Shown here: positions 52,736 to 62,621 of the stretch, in pieces | How the letters are laid out: the number at the start of each line of letters is the position of its first letter | How positions within the stretch are numbered: position 1 is the first letter of the stretch | Assembly: GCA_949285915.1 (NCBI GenBank) | Contig: CASDZW010000003.1 | Coordinates: 1 to 64,000 of the forward strand | Length of the DNA: 64,000 nucleotides | DNA from: an uncultured Collinsella sp. | GTDB taxonomy: Bacteria; Actinomycetota; Coriobacteriia; Coriobacteriales; Coriobacteriaceae | Direction of reading: 5' to 3' | The notes under the pieces: model-generated | The model's input: the letters and a program-made list of their open reading frames with translations, nothing else | The model's database searches: none | Told to the model about the DNA's origin: nothing | Translations under genes and position numbers: made by a program

Positions 52736-53465
52736 CGAAGGTATAGAAGCCCTTCTCACGGCCGATAAGCCGCGCGGCTGCGGCGAGTGCGCCGTGGACA
52801 AAGATCTCGCGGCTCTCGGCGCGGTGGGTCAGGGTGACCTCCTCGCTCGGGCCAAAGAAGTGCACCTCGTGCACGCCGGCAACGGTGCCGCCGCGCAGCG
52901 AGTGCATACCGATTTCGTGGACGTCGCGCGCTCCGCACATGCCCGAGCGGCCAAAGACAGGAGCGTATCCGTCGTCGCCGGCCTCGATATGCGCGCCCAC
53001 AACCTCGTCGAGGAGCATCTTGGCGGTGCCGGAGGGCGCGTCCGCCTTCTGGTTGTGGTGGGTCTCGACAATCTCGACGTCAAAGCCAGGGAGCTCGCGT
53101 GTGGCCTGGGCAGTGAGGTGGCGCAGCGCCGCCACGCCGATTGAGTAGTTGCCCGACCATACAACCGGTGCCACCTCGCCGAGTGAGCGGATCTGGGCGA
53201 GTTCCTCGTCACAATAGCCCGTGGTGCCCGAGACGAGGGCGGCTCCCGTGCGGCGCACGTAGGCGGCGACGGCGTCGAGTGCCGCTACGTTTGAGAAGTC
53301 GATGATGGCATCCGCTGCGGGCGCACTCTCAAGCTCGGAAAGGTCGAAGCCAATCTGCGCCACGACCTCAAACGCCGGCTCGCCCGACGCGTCCTGCGCG
53401 GCTTCGGCAAAGGTGCGGATGAGCGTGCCCATGCGGCCCGCTCCCATGATTGCGATCTTATGCAA
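52716..53465 (-). CDS. dapB: 4-hydroxy-tetrahydrodipicolinate reductase, 249 aa
   Basis: Second dap step, NAD(P)H-dependent. N-terminal Rossmann loop IAIMGAGRMGTLI, VSGTTGYCDEEL, WSGNYSIGV (substrate loop), the histidine motif EIVETHHNQKADAPSGTAKML with the catalytic residues, and GAGR/HRAESREIFVHGALAAA near the end. Its ATG at 53465 overlaps the dapA stop by 8 bases, showing coupled translation. Confidence 0.97.
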   Translation of the reverse strand: MHKIAIMGAGRMGTLIRTFAEAAQDASGEPAFEVVAQIGFDLSELESAPAADAIIDFSNVAALDAVAAYVRRTGAALVSGTTGYCDEELAQIRSLGEVAPVVWSGNYSIGVAALRHLTAQATRELPGFDVEIVETHHNQKADAPSGTAKMLLDEVVGAHIEAGDDGYAPVFGRSGMCGARDVHEIGMHSLRGGTVAGVHEVHFFGPSEEVTLTHRAESREIFVHGALAAAARLIGREKGFYTFDQLMFD

Positions 53466-54348
53466 GGATGCCAGCTCCCTTCATGGCCTCGGTAAGTTGC
53501 GCGCGCGTGTTGTCTGCCATGGGGCAGAGCGGCAGGCGGTAGTTCGCACCGATCATACCCATCTGCGCGAGGGCCTCCTTCACGGGGATGGGGTTCACCT
53601 CGCTAAAGAGCGCGCGCACAAGCGGCAACCCCGCGATTTGGATCTGGCGGGCACGGTCGACGTCGCCGTCGAGATAGGCGCGCACCATATCGTGCACGAG
53701 CTGGGGCTGGACGTTTGCCCAGACCGAGATGACGCCCGAGGCGCCGAGGCTCATGAGCGGCACGACCATGTCGTCGTTGCCCGAGAACATCTTGAAGGTG
53801 GGGCTGAGCGTGTGCGCGATGTCGGCGGCGTACGCGATCGAACCGCTCGCCTCCTTGATGGCCATGATGTTCTCGTGCTTGGCCAGACGCTCGACGTTTT
53901 TCACGCTGATGGAGCAGCCCGTGCGCCCGGGGATGTTGTAGAGGATGCAGGGCACGTCCACCGCGTCGGCGACGGTGGCGAGATGGCGGTAGATGCCCTC
54001 CTCGTTTGCCTTGTTGTAGTAGGGGGTGATGATGAGCAGGCCGTCGGCGCCCAAGCGTTCGTACGAGCGGCTCTTGGCGAGCATCGTGGCGGTCGAGTTC
54101 GATCCCGAGCCGGCGATGACGGGCACCCGCCCGGCGACGCGCTCGACCACAAAGGCACAGACCGCGTCGTCCTCCTCATCGGTCATGGTCGAGCTCTCGC
54201 CCGTGGTGCCGAGCGTGAGGATCGCGTCGGTGCCGTTTGCAAGATGGAAGTCCACGAGGCTGCCGAGCGCGTCGTAGTCGACGTTGCCGTCCTCGTCAAA
54301 GGGCGTTACGAGCGCGACGATCGAACCTTCCAGATCTCTGATGTCCAT
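53458..54348 (-). CDS. dapA: 4-hydroxy-tetrahydrodipicolinate synthase, 296 aa
   Basis: First committed step of DAP/lysine synthesis, condensing pyruvate and aspartate semialdehyde. The Schiff-base lysine is in HENIMAIKEASGSIAY. Other motifs are LGTTGESSTMTDEE, ADGLLIITPYYNKANEEGIYRH and YNIPGRTGCSIS. Length and motifs are ordinary for the (beta/alpha)8 enzyme. The gene begins 3 bases after lysA ends, and the whole set appears to be one operon controlled by the leader upstream of lysA. Confidence 0.97.
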   Translation of the reverse strand: MDIRDLEGSIVALVTPFDEDGNVDYDALGSLVDFHLANGTDAILTLGTTGESSTMTDEEDDAVCAFVVERVAGRVPVIAGSGSNSTATMLAKSRSYERLGADGLLIITPYYNKANEEGIYRHLATVADAVDVPCILYNIPGRTGCSISVKNVERLAKHENIMAIKEASGSIAYAADIAHTLSPTFKMFSGNDDMVVPLMSLGASGVISVWANVQPQLVHDMVRAYLDGDVDRARQIQIAGLPLVRALFSEVNPIPVKEALAQMGMIGANYRLPLCPMADNTRAQLTEAMKGAGILA

Positions 54349-54351
54349 GGG

Positions 54352-55728
54352 TTACTCCTCTCCGTCTTTCGACGTAGTTTTAGCCATGTGCCGCTCGGCG
54401 CATGCAAGCACGCGCCGCCCCGCATCGGTCACGCCGACCGTCGCGAGGTAATCGAGCGGGGTCTCCGCCCGACGGATGAGCTCGCAGCTGCCGTCTCGGT
54501 GCAGGAGCACCTCGGCGGAGCGAAGCCGGGCGTTGTAGTTGTAGCCCATGGAGTGGCCATGGGCGCCGGCGTCGTGGATAACGAGGAGGTCGCCGATCTC
54601 GACCTCGGGAAGCTCCCGGTCGATGGCGAACTTGTCGTTGTTCTCGCAGAGTCCGCCCGTCACGTCGTAGGTGTGCGTCGCTTCGGCGCGACTCTTGTCG
54701 GGGCCGCCTTCCTGGCCGATGACGGTGATGTGGTGGTAGGCGCCGTACATGGCGGGGCGCATAAGGTCGGCCGCGCAGGCATCGACGCCGATGTAGTCCT
54801 TGTAGATGTGCTTCTCGTGGAGGGCGCGGGTCACCAGACAGCCGTAGGGCCCCATCACGAAGCGGCCCATCTCGGTGAAGATGGCCACATCTCCCATGCC
54901 GGCGGGCACGAGGATCTCTTCAAAGGCGCGGCGTACGCCCTCACCGATGGAGCGGATGTCGTTGGGGGTCTCACCAGGGCGATAGGGGATGCCCACGCCG
55001 CCGGAGAGGTTCACGAATGCCACGTGCGCCCCGGTTTCGCGCTCGAGCCTGACCGCGAGCTCAAAGAGGATCCGAGCGAGCGCCGGGTAGTAGTCGTTGG
55101 TAACCGTGTTGGATGCCAAAAACGCGTGGATGCCAAACTCCTCGGCACCGCGGTCCTTGAGCATGCGGAACGCCTCGAAGAGCTGCTCCTCGGTCATGCC
55201 GTACTTGGAGTCGCCGGGGTTATCCATGATGCCGTTGGCAAGCCTAAAGAGGCCGCCCGGGTTGAAGCGGCAGCTCACCGTGCGCGGAATAGGGCCGGCG
55301 ACCTGCTCGAAGAAGGGGATGTGCGTGATGTCGTCAAAGTTCACGATGGCGCCGAGCTCGCGCGCGAGCACAAAGTCGGCAGCGGGCGTGTCGTTCGACG
55401 AGAACATGATGTTATGCCCTGTGACGCCCGACCCCTCGGCAATCATGAGCTCGGTGGCACTCGAGCAGTCGAGTCCGCAGCCGCGCTCGGTGAGAAGTTT
55501 GATAAGGGCGGGGTTGGGGTTGGCCTTGACGGCGAAGTACTCCTTGAACCCGGGATTCCAGGCAAAGGCCTCGTGAATGGCGTCGATGTTGTCGCAGATG
55601 CCCGCCTCATCGTAGAGGTGAAACGGGGTGGGGAAGTGTTCTGCGATGGTAACGAGTTGGTCTTTAGAGACAAACGGCTGCTTGGCCGTGTACGCGGCGG
55701 TCGCGGCGGCGGTATCGCGCTCTGTCAT
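54352..55728 (-). CDS. lysA: Diaminopimelate decarboxylase, 458 aa
   Basis: Last step to lysine, PLP-dependent fold III enzyme. EYFAVKANPNPALIKLL holds the PLP lysine; GCGLDCSSATELMIAEGSG, NLSGGVGIPYRPGE (phosphate-binding glycines), FTEMGRFVMGPYGCLVTRAL and YDVTGGLCENNDKF (metal/substrate region) follow. It is longer than the usual 420 residues, closer to a large clostridial-type form. The ATG at 55728 follows GAGGAAG; an open frame runs further upstream into the leader. It is the first gene of the operon. Confidence 0.95.
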   Translation of the reverse strand: MTERDTAAATAAYTAKQPFVSKDQLVTIAEHFPTPFHLYDEAGICDNIDAIHEAFAWNPGFKEYFAVKANPNPALIKLLTERGCGLDCSSATELMIAEGSGVTGHNIMFSSNDTPAADFVLARELGAIVNFDDITHIPFFEQVAGPIPRTVSCRFNPGGLFRLANGIMDNPGDSKYGMTEEQLFEAFRMLKDRGAEEFGIHAFLASNTVTNDYYPALARILFELAVRLERETGAHVAFVNLSGGVGIPYRPGETPNDIRSIGEGVRRAFEEILVPAGMGDVAIFTEMGRFVMGPYGCLVTRALHEKHIYKDYIGVDACAADLMRPAMYGAYHHITVIGQEGGPDKSRAEATHTYDVTGGLCENNDKFAIDRELPEVEIGDLLVIHDAGAHGHSMGYNYNARLRSAEVLLHRDGSCELIRRAETPLDYLATVGVTDAGRRVLACAERHMAKTTSKDGEE

Positions 55729-55754
55729 GCGAGCTTCCTCTCGAGTAGCGCTCC

Positions 55755-55905
55755 TGCAGATGGCAGACAGTCCCGCGGGTGTTTCCCGCAGGCCCACCCG
55801 GTGCCCGTGCCCGAGCGACCGAGTTCGGCGGGGTTGCCTCTTCGCGGGGTCAATGCCTGCCGGCTCGCCCGCGGGTCATCTCGCCCGCTCCTCTATCGAG
55901 TTTAG
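55755..55905 (-). promoter_or_regulatory. Probable lysine riboswitch (L-box) leader of lysA-dapA-dapB-dapH
   Basis: On the minus strand the leader holds CGATAGAGGAGCGGGCGAGA, then GAAGAGGC and GCCGAAC, and ends with GGGACTGTC. This order matches the conserved islands of L-box RNAs (GATAGAGGYGCG, a GAAAG/GAAGAGG island, GCCGAAG, and a closing CTGTC). Downstream, GAGC and GCTC flank the GAGGAAG site before lysA, suggesting control of translation. This is by-eye matching; a covariance search was not possible. Confidence 0.6.
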
Positions 55906-56033
55906 CCACTGTAGCATATAAAAGCACCTGCCCACAACCGCAGCCGACGCAGAATGCGCGCGTGTTGCCGTTGGGTTTCTTGACTCGGCGCGCTGAAGGT
56001 CGGCGCGATAGGAGAGAGGGCTTGCGCCATTTT

Positions 56034-56059
56034 TTGTGATGCGGCTCTACGGCTACAAT
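56034..56059 (+). promoter_or_regulatory. Candidate promoter of the M20 deacylase gene
   Basis: TTGTGA (56034-56039) and TACAAT (56054-56059) are separated by only 14 bases, so the pair is not ideal. TACAAT is a good -10 match 29 bases before the ATG at 56088. Confidence 0.35.
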
Positions 56060-56087
56060 GGGGCGGTACATCGACAAGGAGGCCGCT

Positions 56088-57233
56088 ATGCTCCACAATC
56101 AGACCGTCGTTCTCGAAGAGCTCACGCGCTACCGCCGCGACCTGCATCGCATCCCCGAGCTCGATTGTGACCTGCCCCAGACTATCGCCTACGTAAAGGG
56201 TGTGCTCGAGGGGCTGTCATGTGCTGTCTTTGAGCCGTGCGAGGGCGCGGTCTGTGCCTATTTCGACCTGGGGCGCCCGCGCACAGTCGCCATCCGCTCC
56301 GATATGGACGCCCTGCCCGTCACCGAGGCGACAGGCCTGCCGTTTGCGAGCGAGCACGCCGGATGCATGCACGCCTGCGGGCACGACGGGCACATGGCCA
56401 TGGCACTCGCCGCCGCCACCTGGGTCGATCGCGTCCTCTCCGGTGCCGAGGACGCCCTCGACGCGTCCGCTTTTTCTCGGAACATCCTCTTTGTCTTCCA
56501 ACCCGCGGAAGAGACCACGGGCGGTGCCAAGTACGTGTGCGAAAGCGGTGTCTTAGAGCGCACCGCCACCGAGCGCATTTTCGGCTTCCATCTCTGGCCC
56601 GATCTGCCCGAGGGTGTCGTTGCATCGCGTCCCGGGGCGCTCCTCGCGCGATCGAGCGAGACCACGCTTACGTTCCATGGCGTCTCGAGCCATATCGCCA
56701 AGTGGCGCGAGGGTCGCGACGCCCTGGGCGCCGCCGCGCGCTTTGTTGTGGGGTCGAAGTGGCTTTCCAACCGGCTCGCGCAGGACGAGCCCGTGACGCT
56801 GCGCTTTGGGCGTCTCGATGCAGGTACGGTGCGCAACGCCGTCGCCGCGGAGGCACGAGTCGAGGGAAGCTTGCGCGTCTTTTCAGATGCGATGTTCGAC
56901 CGGGCGCGCGAGGAGGTCCGCGCTCTCGCAAGCACCGCGGCGGAGGAGGAGGGTGTGAGCTTCGACCTCACGTTTTCGGAGGGTTATCCGCCCGTGGTGA
57001 ACGACGATGCGCTCTACGCGGAGGTTGCCCGCGCCCTTACTGACATGGAAACCGTGCCCGAGCCCCTGCTCATCGCCGAGGACTTTGCGTTCTACCAGCG
57101 CTGCATCCCGGGGGTCTTTATGCTGCTTGGCACGGGAACGGGTATTCCGCTTCATGCGGATACCTTCACCTTTGCCGAGCGCGTGCTCGTGCGCGGTCTT
57201 GAGGCCTATCAGCGGCTGCTCGTTCTTGACTAG
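56088..57233 (+). CDS. M20 amidohydrolase, N-acetyl-DAP deacetylase candidate, 381 aa
   Basis: M20 metallohydrolase: RRDLHRIPELDCD, SDMDALPVTEATGLPF, MHACGHDGHMAMALAAA (metal ligands), NILFVFQPAEETTGGAKYVCESG, and LLIAEDFAFYQ near the end. These match the hippurase/N-acyl-amino-acid amidohydrolase group that includes N-acetyl-diaminopimelate deacetylase. The gene is adjacent to and divergent from the dap operon that contains dapH, so deacetylation of N-acetyl-LL-DAP is the likely job. The ATG at 56088 is chosen because AAGGAGG lies 5 bases before it. Confidence 0.85.
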   Translation: MLHNQTVVLEELTRYRRDLHRIPELDCDLPQTIAYVKGVLEGLSCAVFEPCEGAVCAYFDLGRPRTVAIRSDMDALPVTEATGLPFASEHAGCMHACGHDGHMAMALAAATWVDRVLSGAEDALDASAFSRNILFVFQPAEETTGGAKYVCESGVLERTATERIFGFHLWPDLPEGVVASRPGALLARSSETTLTFHGVSSHIAKWREGRDALGAAARFVVGSKWLSNRLAQDEPVTLRFGRLDAGTVRNAVAAEARVEGSLRVFSDAMFDRAREEVRALASTAAEEEGVSFDLTFSEGYPPVVNDDALYAEVARALTDMETVPEPLLIAEDFAFYQRCIPGVFMLLGTGTGIPLHADTFTFAERVLVRGLEAYQRLLVLD

Positions 57234-57293
57234 GTCTGGCGGCAAAAGCGCGAGGATGGTTCTTTTTTAGAATACGGAACTCTTCAGTTTGAG

Positions 57294-57716
57294 CTATTGC
57301 TCTGCGGCGGAAGATGCTCCATTTAGCTTGGAGATGAGCGCCTCCTGCAATACTTGAGAGAAGTTGAAGCCGCATTCTGCCGCCTTGGCATTGAGCCATG
57401 CGGGTAGGGTAACGGTCCTGCTGACCGATCGCGTGCGGTTTGCCATGCGAATAGATGGCATATAGACGTCGACTAGCACGGTTTTTTCGCGCTCGCCCGT
57501 GGAGATTTCGCTCATGGGCGAAGGTTCAGGAATGTCCTCACCATCTTGCTCAAGCCCAAAGAGCGTAATGCCGAGGAGCGCTCGTGCGGAGAGGAGGGCA
57601 TCCCGTTCGTTTTTGCCGGAAGTTGCGACATCAAGATCTGGGAACGATACCGATATTTCCTCGTCCGGTTCGTAGCCGAAGACAGCGGGAAACATGTAGC
57701 GCTCTGGCATCTTCAT
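57294..57716 (-). CDS. HicB-family antitoxin-like protein without a partner, 140 aa
   Basis: The N-terminal half (residues 1-60) has the HicB pseudo-RNase H fold signature (MFPAVFGYEPDEEISVSFPDLDVATSGKNERDALLSARALLG). The tail contains a ribbon-helix-helix-like segment (SRTVTLPAWLNAKAAECGFNFSQVLQEAL), which binds DNA. No HicA toxin (about 60 residues) is found on either side, so it is an orphan. AGGAGG precedes the ATG at 57716. It could be a free-standing repressor. Confidence 0.82.
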   Translation of the reverse strand: MKMPERYMFPAVFGYEPDEEISVSFPDLDVATSGKNERDALLSARALLGITLFGLEQDGEDIPEPSPMSEISTGEREKTVLVDVYMPSIRMANRTRSVSRTVTLPAWLNAKAAECGFNFSQVLQEALISKLNGASSAAEQ

Positions 57717-57772
57717 CTGACGACCTCCTCAGTTTCGTGATGAATAGCCTCTCATAATCTCCTCCCACAGTA

Positions 57773-57792
57773 ACACATATAACAATATGTGT
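57773..57792. promoter_or_regulatory. Inverted repeat, candidate operator of the HicB gene
   Basis: ACACATAT (57773-57780) and ATATGTGT (57785-57792) form a perfect 8-base inverted repeat with a 4-base spacer, 57 bases upstream of the HicB gene. HicB proteins bind such operators through their helix motifs. Confidence 0.6.
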
Positions 57793-58110
57793 CGCCTCGA
57801 AATACTGTCTGAAGATGAGACTATTGAGGAGGTCTTACTGTTTTTCGCTGGCTTCTTACGGGATTCTGACTAGCCTCTAAAGGAGAGTTGAGTGTTCTCA
57901 CAATTGCGCTGCTAGTCGCTTTGCGTGGCTCGTCCGGCAGGCAATACACTTGAACAATACTGCCGGAGAAACAACCCGTAATCTACATGCGCTGTTAGGT
58001 TTCTTGGGGGTTTGCGCGCGCCCTGCTCGTGCCGACGGAGTTTGCGCGTATCATAATCAACGTATGTGAATGCGCAGGGTGCGCCGACGTTCAGGAAGGG
58101 GAGGACGCGC
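57793..58110. other. Intergenic region before the CDP-glycerol transferase gene
   Basis: No gene is supported in this 318-base stretch. A short frame of 21 codons near 57814 has no credible support. The region is AT-richer than its surroundings. The ribosome binding site GGAAGGGGAGGA of the next gene is at its right end. Confidence 0.4.
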
Positions 58111-59289
58111 ATGGTCATGAAGCTCGCAGCGCTCGTCATCTCGGCGATCTTTCGCGTCTTCTCGCTTTTCCCGCAGCGCAAGAAGATCGCGCTGCTCTCG
58201 CGCCAGTCGGCCCGTCCCTTTGATTTTGAGCTCTTGGAGCCGGCGCTCGCCCAGGCCTTCTCTGGTTACAAGATCGTCTGGTGCTGCGTGACGCAGGGCG
58301 GCAAGATGACGGTCTTGCTCATGTTGAAGCAGCTTTGGCATGTCGCTACCGCAGAAGTCTGCCTGGTCGACGGATACGTCCCCGCTGTCTCCATCCCCAA
58401 GGGGCCGCGTCGCTCGGCCTGCATCCAGCTCTGGCATGCGCTCGGCGCCGTCAAGAAGTTCGGTTTCCAGTCGCTTCATACCGCTGCCGGGCGCTCGCCC
58501 GAGGCGGCGCGCGCGTTCTCCATGCACGCCGGCTACAGCTGCATTGTCGCCGGGTTCAGCGGTGCGGTGCCCGCGTTTGCCGAGGCATTCGGCTACACCG
58601 AGGACAAGTTTTTGCCGCTCGGTCTCCCGCGCTGCGACTATCTGATTCGCCCGGAGTATGCCGAGGAGCGCGCCCGCCGCTCGGCCTCCCTCGCCGCGCA
58701 GGTCGCGGCGCTGCCCGCGCACGCCGCCGCAGACGGTGCCTCTTCTGTGACGCGCCCTGTGGTTCTTTACGCTCCCACCTTCCGCAAAAACAATGCCAAC
58801 CCCGCTTGGCTTGCCGATGCGGTCTGCGCGCTTGACGCGGTGCTTCCCGCCGAGGCGGCGCTTGTGGTGTCGGCGCACCCGCTCGACGTGGAGCACCTCG
58901 AGGGTCGCTCGCTTTCGCGCCGCGTGCTCGTTGCGCGCGACACCGCCACCATCGACGCGATTCATGTGGCTGACTACGCGGTGACCGATTACTCCGCCGT
59001 GGCGTTTGAGGCGCTTCTTGCAGACAAGAAGACCTACTTCTACGTGCCCGATATCGAGGAGTACCGTATCTCGCCCGGCCTCAACGTCGACCCCGTCGCA
59101 GAAGCGTCGACCATCTCCACGACAGATGCCGCCGAGCTCGCGGACCGTATCGCGTCCGACCTTGCGAAGGGCTCCTATGACGCCGCGGGCGCCCGCGCGT
59201 TCGCACGCGCCTACGGCATTGACCCAGATCCAACCTACTGCGCCGTCGACGCCATCGTCGACGTGGTGCGCACCTACCTTAAGAACTAG
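58111..59289 (+). CDS. CDP-glycerol:glycerophosphate glycerophosphotransferase-like (TagB/TagF type), 392 aa
   Basis: The family transfers glycerol-phosphate from CDP-glycerol to wall teichoic acid or related glycopolymers at the inner membrane face. Motifs: QLWHALGAVKKFGF, the catalytic-site region YAPTFRKNN, SAHPLDVEHLEG, and VTDYSAVAFEALLADKKTYFYVPDIEEY, typical of the CDP-glycerol transferase domain. A short amphipathic N-terminus (MKLAALVISAIFRVFSLF) may bind the membrane. The ATG at 58111 is preferred; 58117 is an alternative. The cytidylyltransferase gene follows 10 bases later, supplying its substrate. Confidence 0.92.
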   Translation: MVMKLAALVISAIFRVFSLFPQRKKIALLSRQSARPFDFELLEPALAQAFSGYKIVWCCVTQGGKMTVLLMLKQLWHVATAEVCLVDGYVPAVSIPKGPRRSACIQLWHALGAVKKFGFQSLHTAAGRSPEAARAFSMHAGYSCIVAGFSGAVPAFAEAFGYTEDKFLPLGLPRCDYLIRPEYAEERARRSASLAAQVAALPAHAAADGASSVTRPVVLYAPTFRKNNANPAWLADAVCALDAVLPAEAALVVSAHPLDVEHLEGRSLSRRVLVARDTATIDAIHVADYAVTDYSAVAFEALLADKKTYFYVPDIEEYRISPGLNVDPVAEASTISTTDAAELADRIASDLAKGSYDAAGARAFARAYGIDPDPTYCAVDAIVDVVRTYLKN

Positions 59290-59299
59290 GGGACCGCTC

Positions 59300-59821
59300 A
59301 TGGACGACAACGCCATCAAGATGGTCGAGAACGCTCAGGCGACGGGCCTGCAGGTTGCCGATGCAGACGCGCCGCGCGTCCTCATCGAACAGGACCCCGG
59401 CTTTGCCGCCGCGCATCCTCACGTGGGCGTGCGTCGCGTGCTCACCTACGGCACGTTCGACCTGCTCCATTACGGGCACATCCGTCTTCTGCAGCGCGCC
59501 GCGGCGCTCGGCGACTACCTGATCGTTGCCCTTTCCACCGACGAGTTCAACGCGGCAAAGGGTAAGCGCAGCTTCTACCCCTATGAGGTGCGTCGCGAGA
59601 TGCTCGAGGCCATCCGCTACGTGGACCTGGTGATTCCCGAGAGTTGCTGGGAGCAGAAGCGCTCCGACGTGGAGACCTACCGGGTCGACGTGGTCTGCAT
59701 GGGCAGCGACTGGGCGGGCGACGAGCGCTTCGAGGCCCTGCGCGACCTTTGCGACGTGGTTTACCTCGATCGCACGGACGGCATCTCCACCACCGACGTC
59801 AAGAGCCGCCTCAAGGGGTAG
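59300..59821 (+). CDS. tagD: Glycerol-3-phosphate cytidylyltransferase, 173 aa
   Basis: Makes CDP-glycerol from CTP and glycerol-3-phosphate. The nucleotidyltransferase motifs are clear: VLTYGTFDLLHYGHIRLLQRA (HxGH), the LSTDEFNAAKGKRSFYPYEVRREML lysine/arginine region, and DGISTTDVKSRL (the ISTT motif). The N-terminal 45 residues (about DDNAIKMVENAQATG...) are an extension not found in the short Bacillus enzyme. It is in an operon with the transferase upstream. Confidence 0.95.
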   Translation: MDDNAIKMVENAQATGLQVADADAPRVLIEQDPGFAAAHPHVGVRRVLTYGTFDLLHYGHIRLLQRAAALGDYLIVALSTDEFNAAKGKRSFYPYEVRREMLEAIRYVDLVIPESCWEQKRSDVETYRVDVVCMGSDWAGDERFEALRDLCDVVYLDRTDGISTTDVKSRLKG

Positions 59822-59998
59822 GTCAACTTACGCGTACTACGCTTTGGCTTCGTATTGCATCATCGTGCTGCACCGTGCCGCCCTTCGCATGGTGTCAAAA
59901 CATGTCAGGCTGCTCCTGCTACAACGCTCCCGTACCGAAAAGAAGTGTCCGTTAGCCGAATCCCGCTGCCCTCATGTCGTTTGATGGGCATAACTTGA

Positions 59999-61513
<1,515 letters not shown>

Positions 61514-61633
61514 CGCTAGCAGAGCGAAAGCGCTGCGCACGCGGAGCGACGAGTCAGCCTTGCTCGCCGGTAGAGGTGAGCGATAAGGCGTAGCATCACG
61601 TTCGGCAGGCTGCAATCGCACCTGATGATGCGA

Positions 61634-61680
61634 AAACCGCCGCTGGTCCTGTAAAAGGGGCCGGCGGCGGTTTAAGGTTT
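61634..61680 (+). terminator. Intrinsic terminator after the GH1 gene
   Basis: A 16-base stem (61634-61649 with about 61658-61673; core AAACCGCCGC and GCGGCGGTTT, two G-T wobbles) closes around GTAAAAGG, followed by TTTAAGGTTT. The rest of 61514-61891 shows no gene. Confidence 0.75.
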
Positions 61681-61891
61681 CAGGCGTAATTCCCGCTGTG
61701 TCAGCCATTTCACGTGCTCAAGTCGGTTATGAGCGTTTATTCGCGCCTCTTCTGCCACCACGGCTCGATACGGTCGAAAAACGATAGGGAAATACCAGTT
61801 GAGTGCTTTACAAGACTAAAGTATCGATGTTGTCTTTTGCGCAATACGCTCATAATCGACTTGAGCATACGCGTTCTGGTTGGCGGAGGAG

Positions 61892-62620
61892 TTACAGCGC
61901 TTCCTCCGGCGCCCCCATGGCGTCACGCGTGAGGCTCGAGATATGGGCGAGCACAGGCAGGTATCGGTTCAGGACGTTCACAATGCGACCGACGACAACG
62001 GCGGACACCACGGTCCCCACGCCTACCCCCGCGATGCGTCCGAGCAACAGGAACGAGAGCGCAAGCGCCACCACAACAAGCGTGGTGTCAAACGCCGCCT
62101 TGCAGCTGCCGAAGGGCTTTTGCGTGACGGCGTTGATGGCGCGCACGATGCCCTCGCCGGGAACGAGGATAACGTTGGGTGCGACCTCGATGGCGATCCC
62201 GAGGGCGAGCAAAAAGCAACCTACGGCGAGAGCTACCGCCTGAGCAGGAAGGGTTGCGAGTGCGATGGGGGAGAGGACAAGCGCGCTCACATCGATAAGC
62301 GAGCTGAACACGATGTTGACGATTACCTGCAAAAACTGTACCGGTTTGAAGTCACGGCGCAGCAGGGCGACCTGCCCCACGATAAAGAGCATGTTGACGA
62401 TGAACGTAAAGGCGCCAAAGGAGAGGCCAGACGCCTCGGCGAGCACGTAGGCCACGCAGGAGATTGCGCCGACACCCAAATCGGACTTGGCGATGAGGGC
62501 GATGGCAAACGAGTTGATCATGACGCCGAGGGCAAACCACAGGTATCGGGCGACTAGGTGGTTGCGCCGCACGGTCTCCATTGCCGGGGTGCGGCGGTTG
62601 CTGCGTTGGGCGAGGGCCAT
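61892..62620 (-). CDS. YczE/YyaS/YitT-family integral membrane protein, 242 aa
   Basis: Five to six hydrophobic helices, with the family-typical start LWFALGVMINSFAIALIAKSDLGVGAISCVAYVLAE and VNMLFIVGQVALL. The conserved interior GEGIVRAI and PFGSCKAAFDTTLVV match the YczE family. Molecular role is unknown; in some species related proteins affect antibiotic production or sugar-related transport. ATG 62620 has GAGGTGAGG upstream. It lies 1 base behind the MarR gene, so the regulator and membrane protein form an operon. Confidence 0.82.
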   Translation of the reverse strand: MALAQRSNRRTPAMETVRRNHLVARYLWFALGVMINSFAIALIAKSDLGVGAISCVAYVLAEASGLSFGAFTFIVNMLFIVGQVALLRRDFKPVQFLQVIVNIVFSSLIDVSALVLSPIALATLPAQAVALAVGCFLLALGIAIEVAPNVILVPGEGIVRAINAVTQKPFGSCKAAFDTTLVVVALALSFLLLGRIAGVGVGTVVSAVVVGRIVNVLNRYLPVLAHISSLTRDAMGAPEEAL

Positions 62621-62621
62621 G

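Noticed and set aside
53302-55905. 867-codon plus-strand frame over dapB, dapA and lysA
   Set aside because: Long open frames opposite GC-rich genes are common. The opposite strand has complete, recognised lysine genes.
57234-57293. Possible HicA downstream of HicB
   Set aside because: Only about 60 bases are available before the next gene, far too short for the roughly 60-residue HicA toxin, and no start codon with a good site exists.
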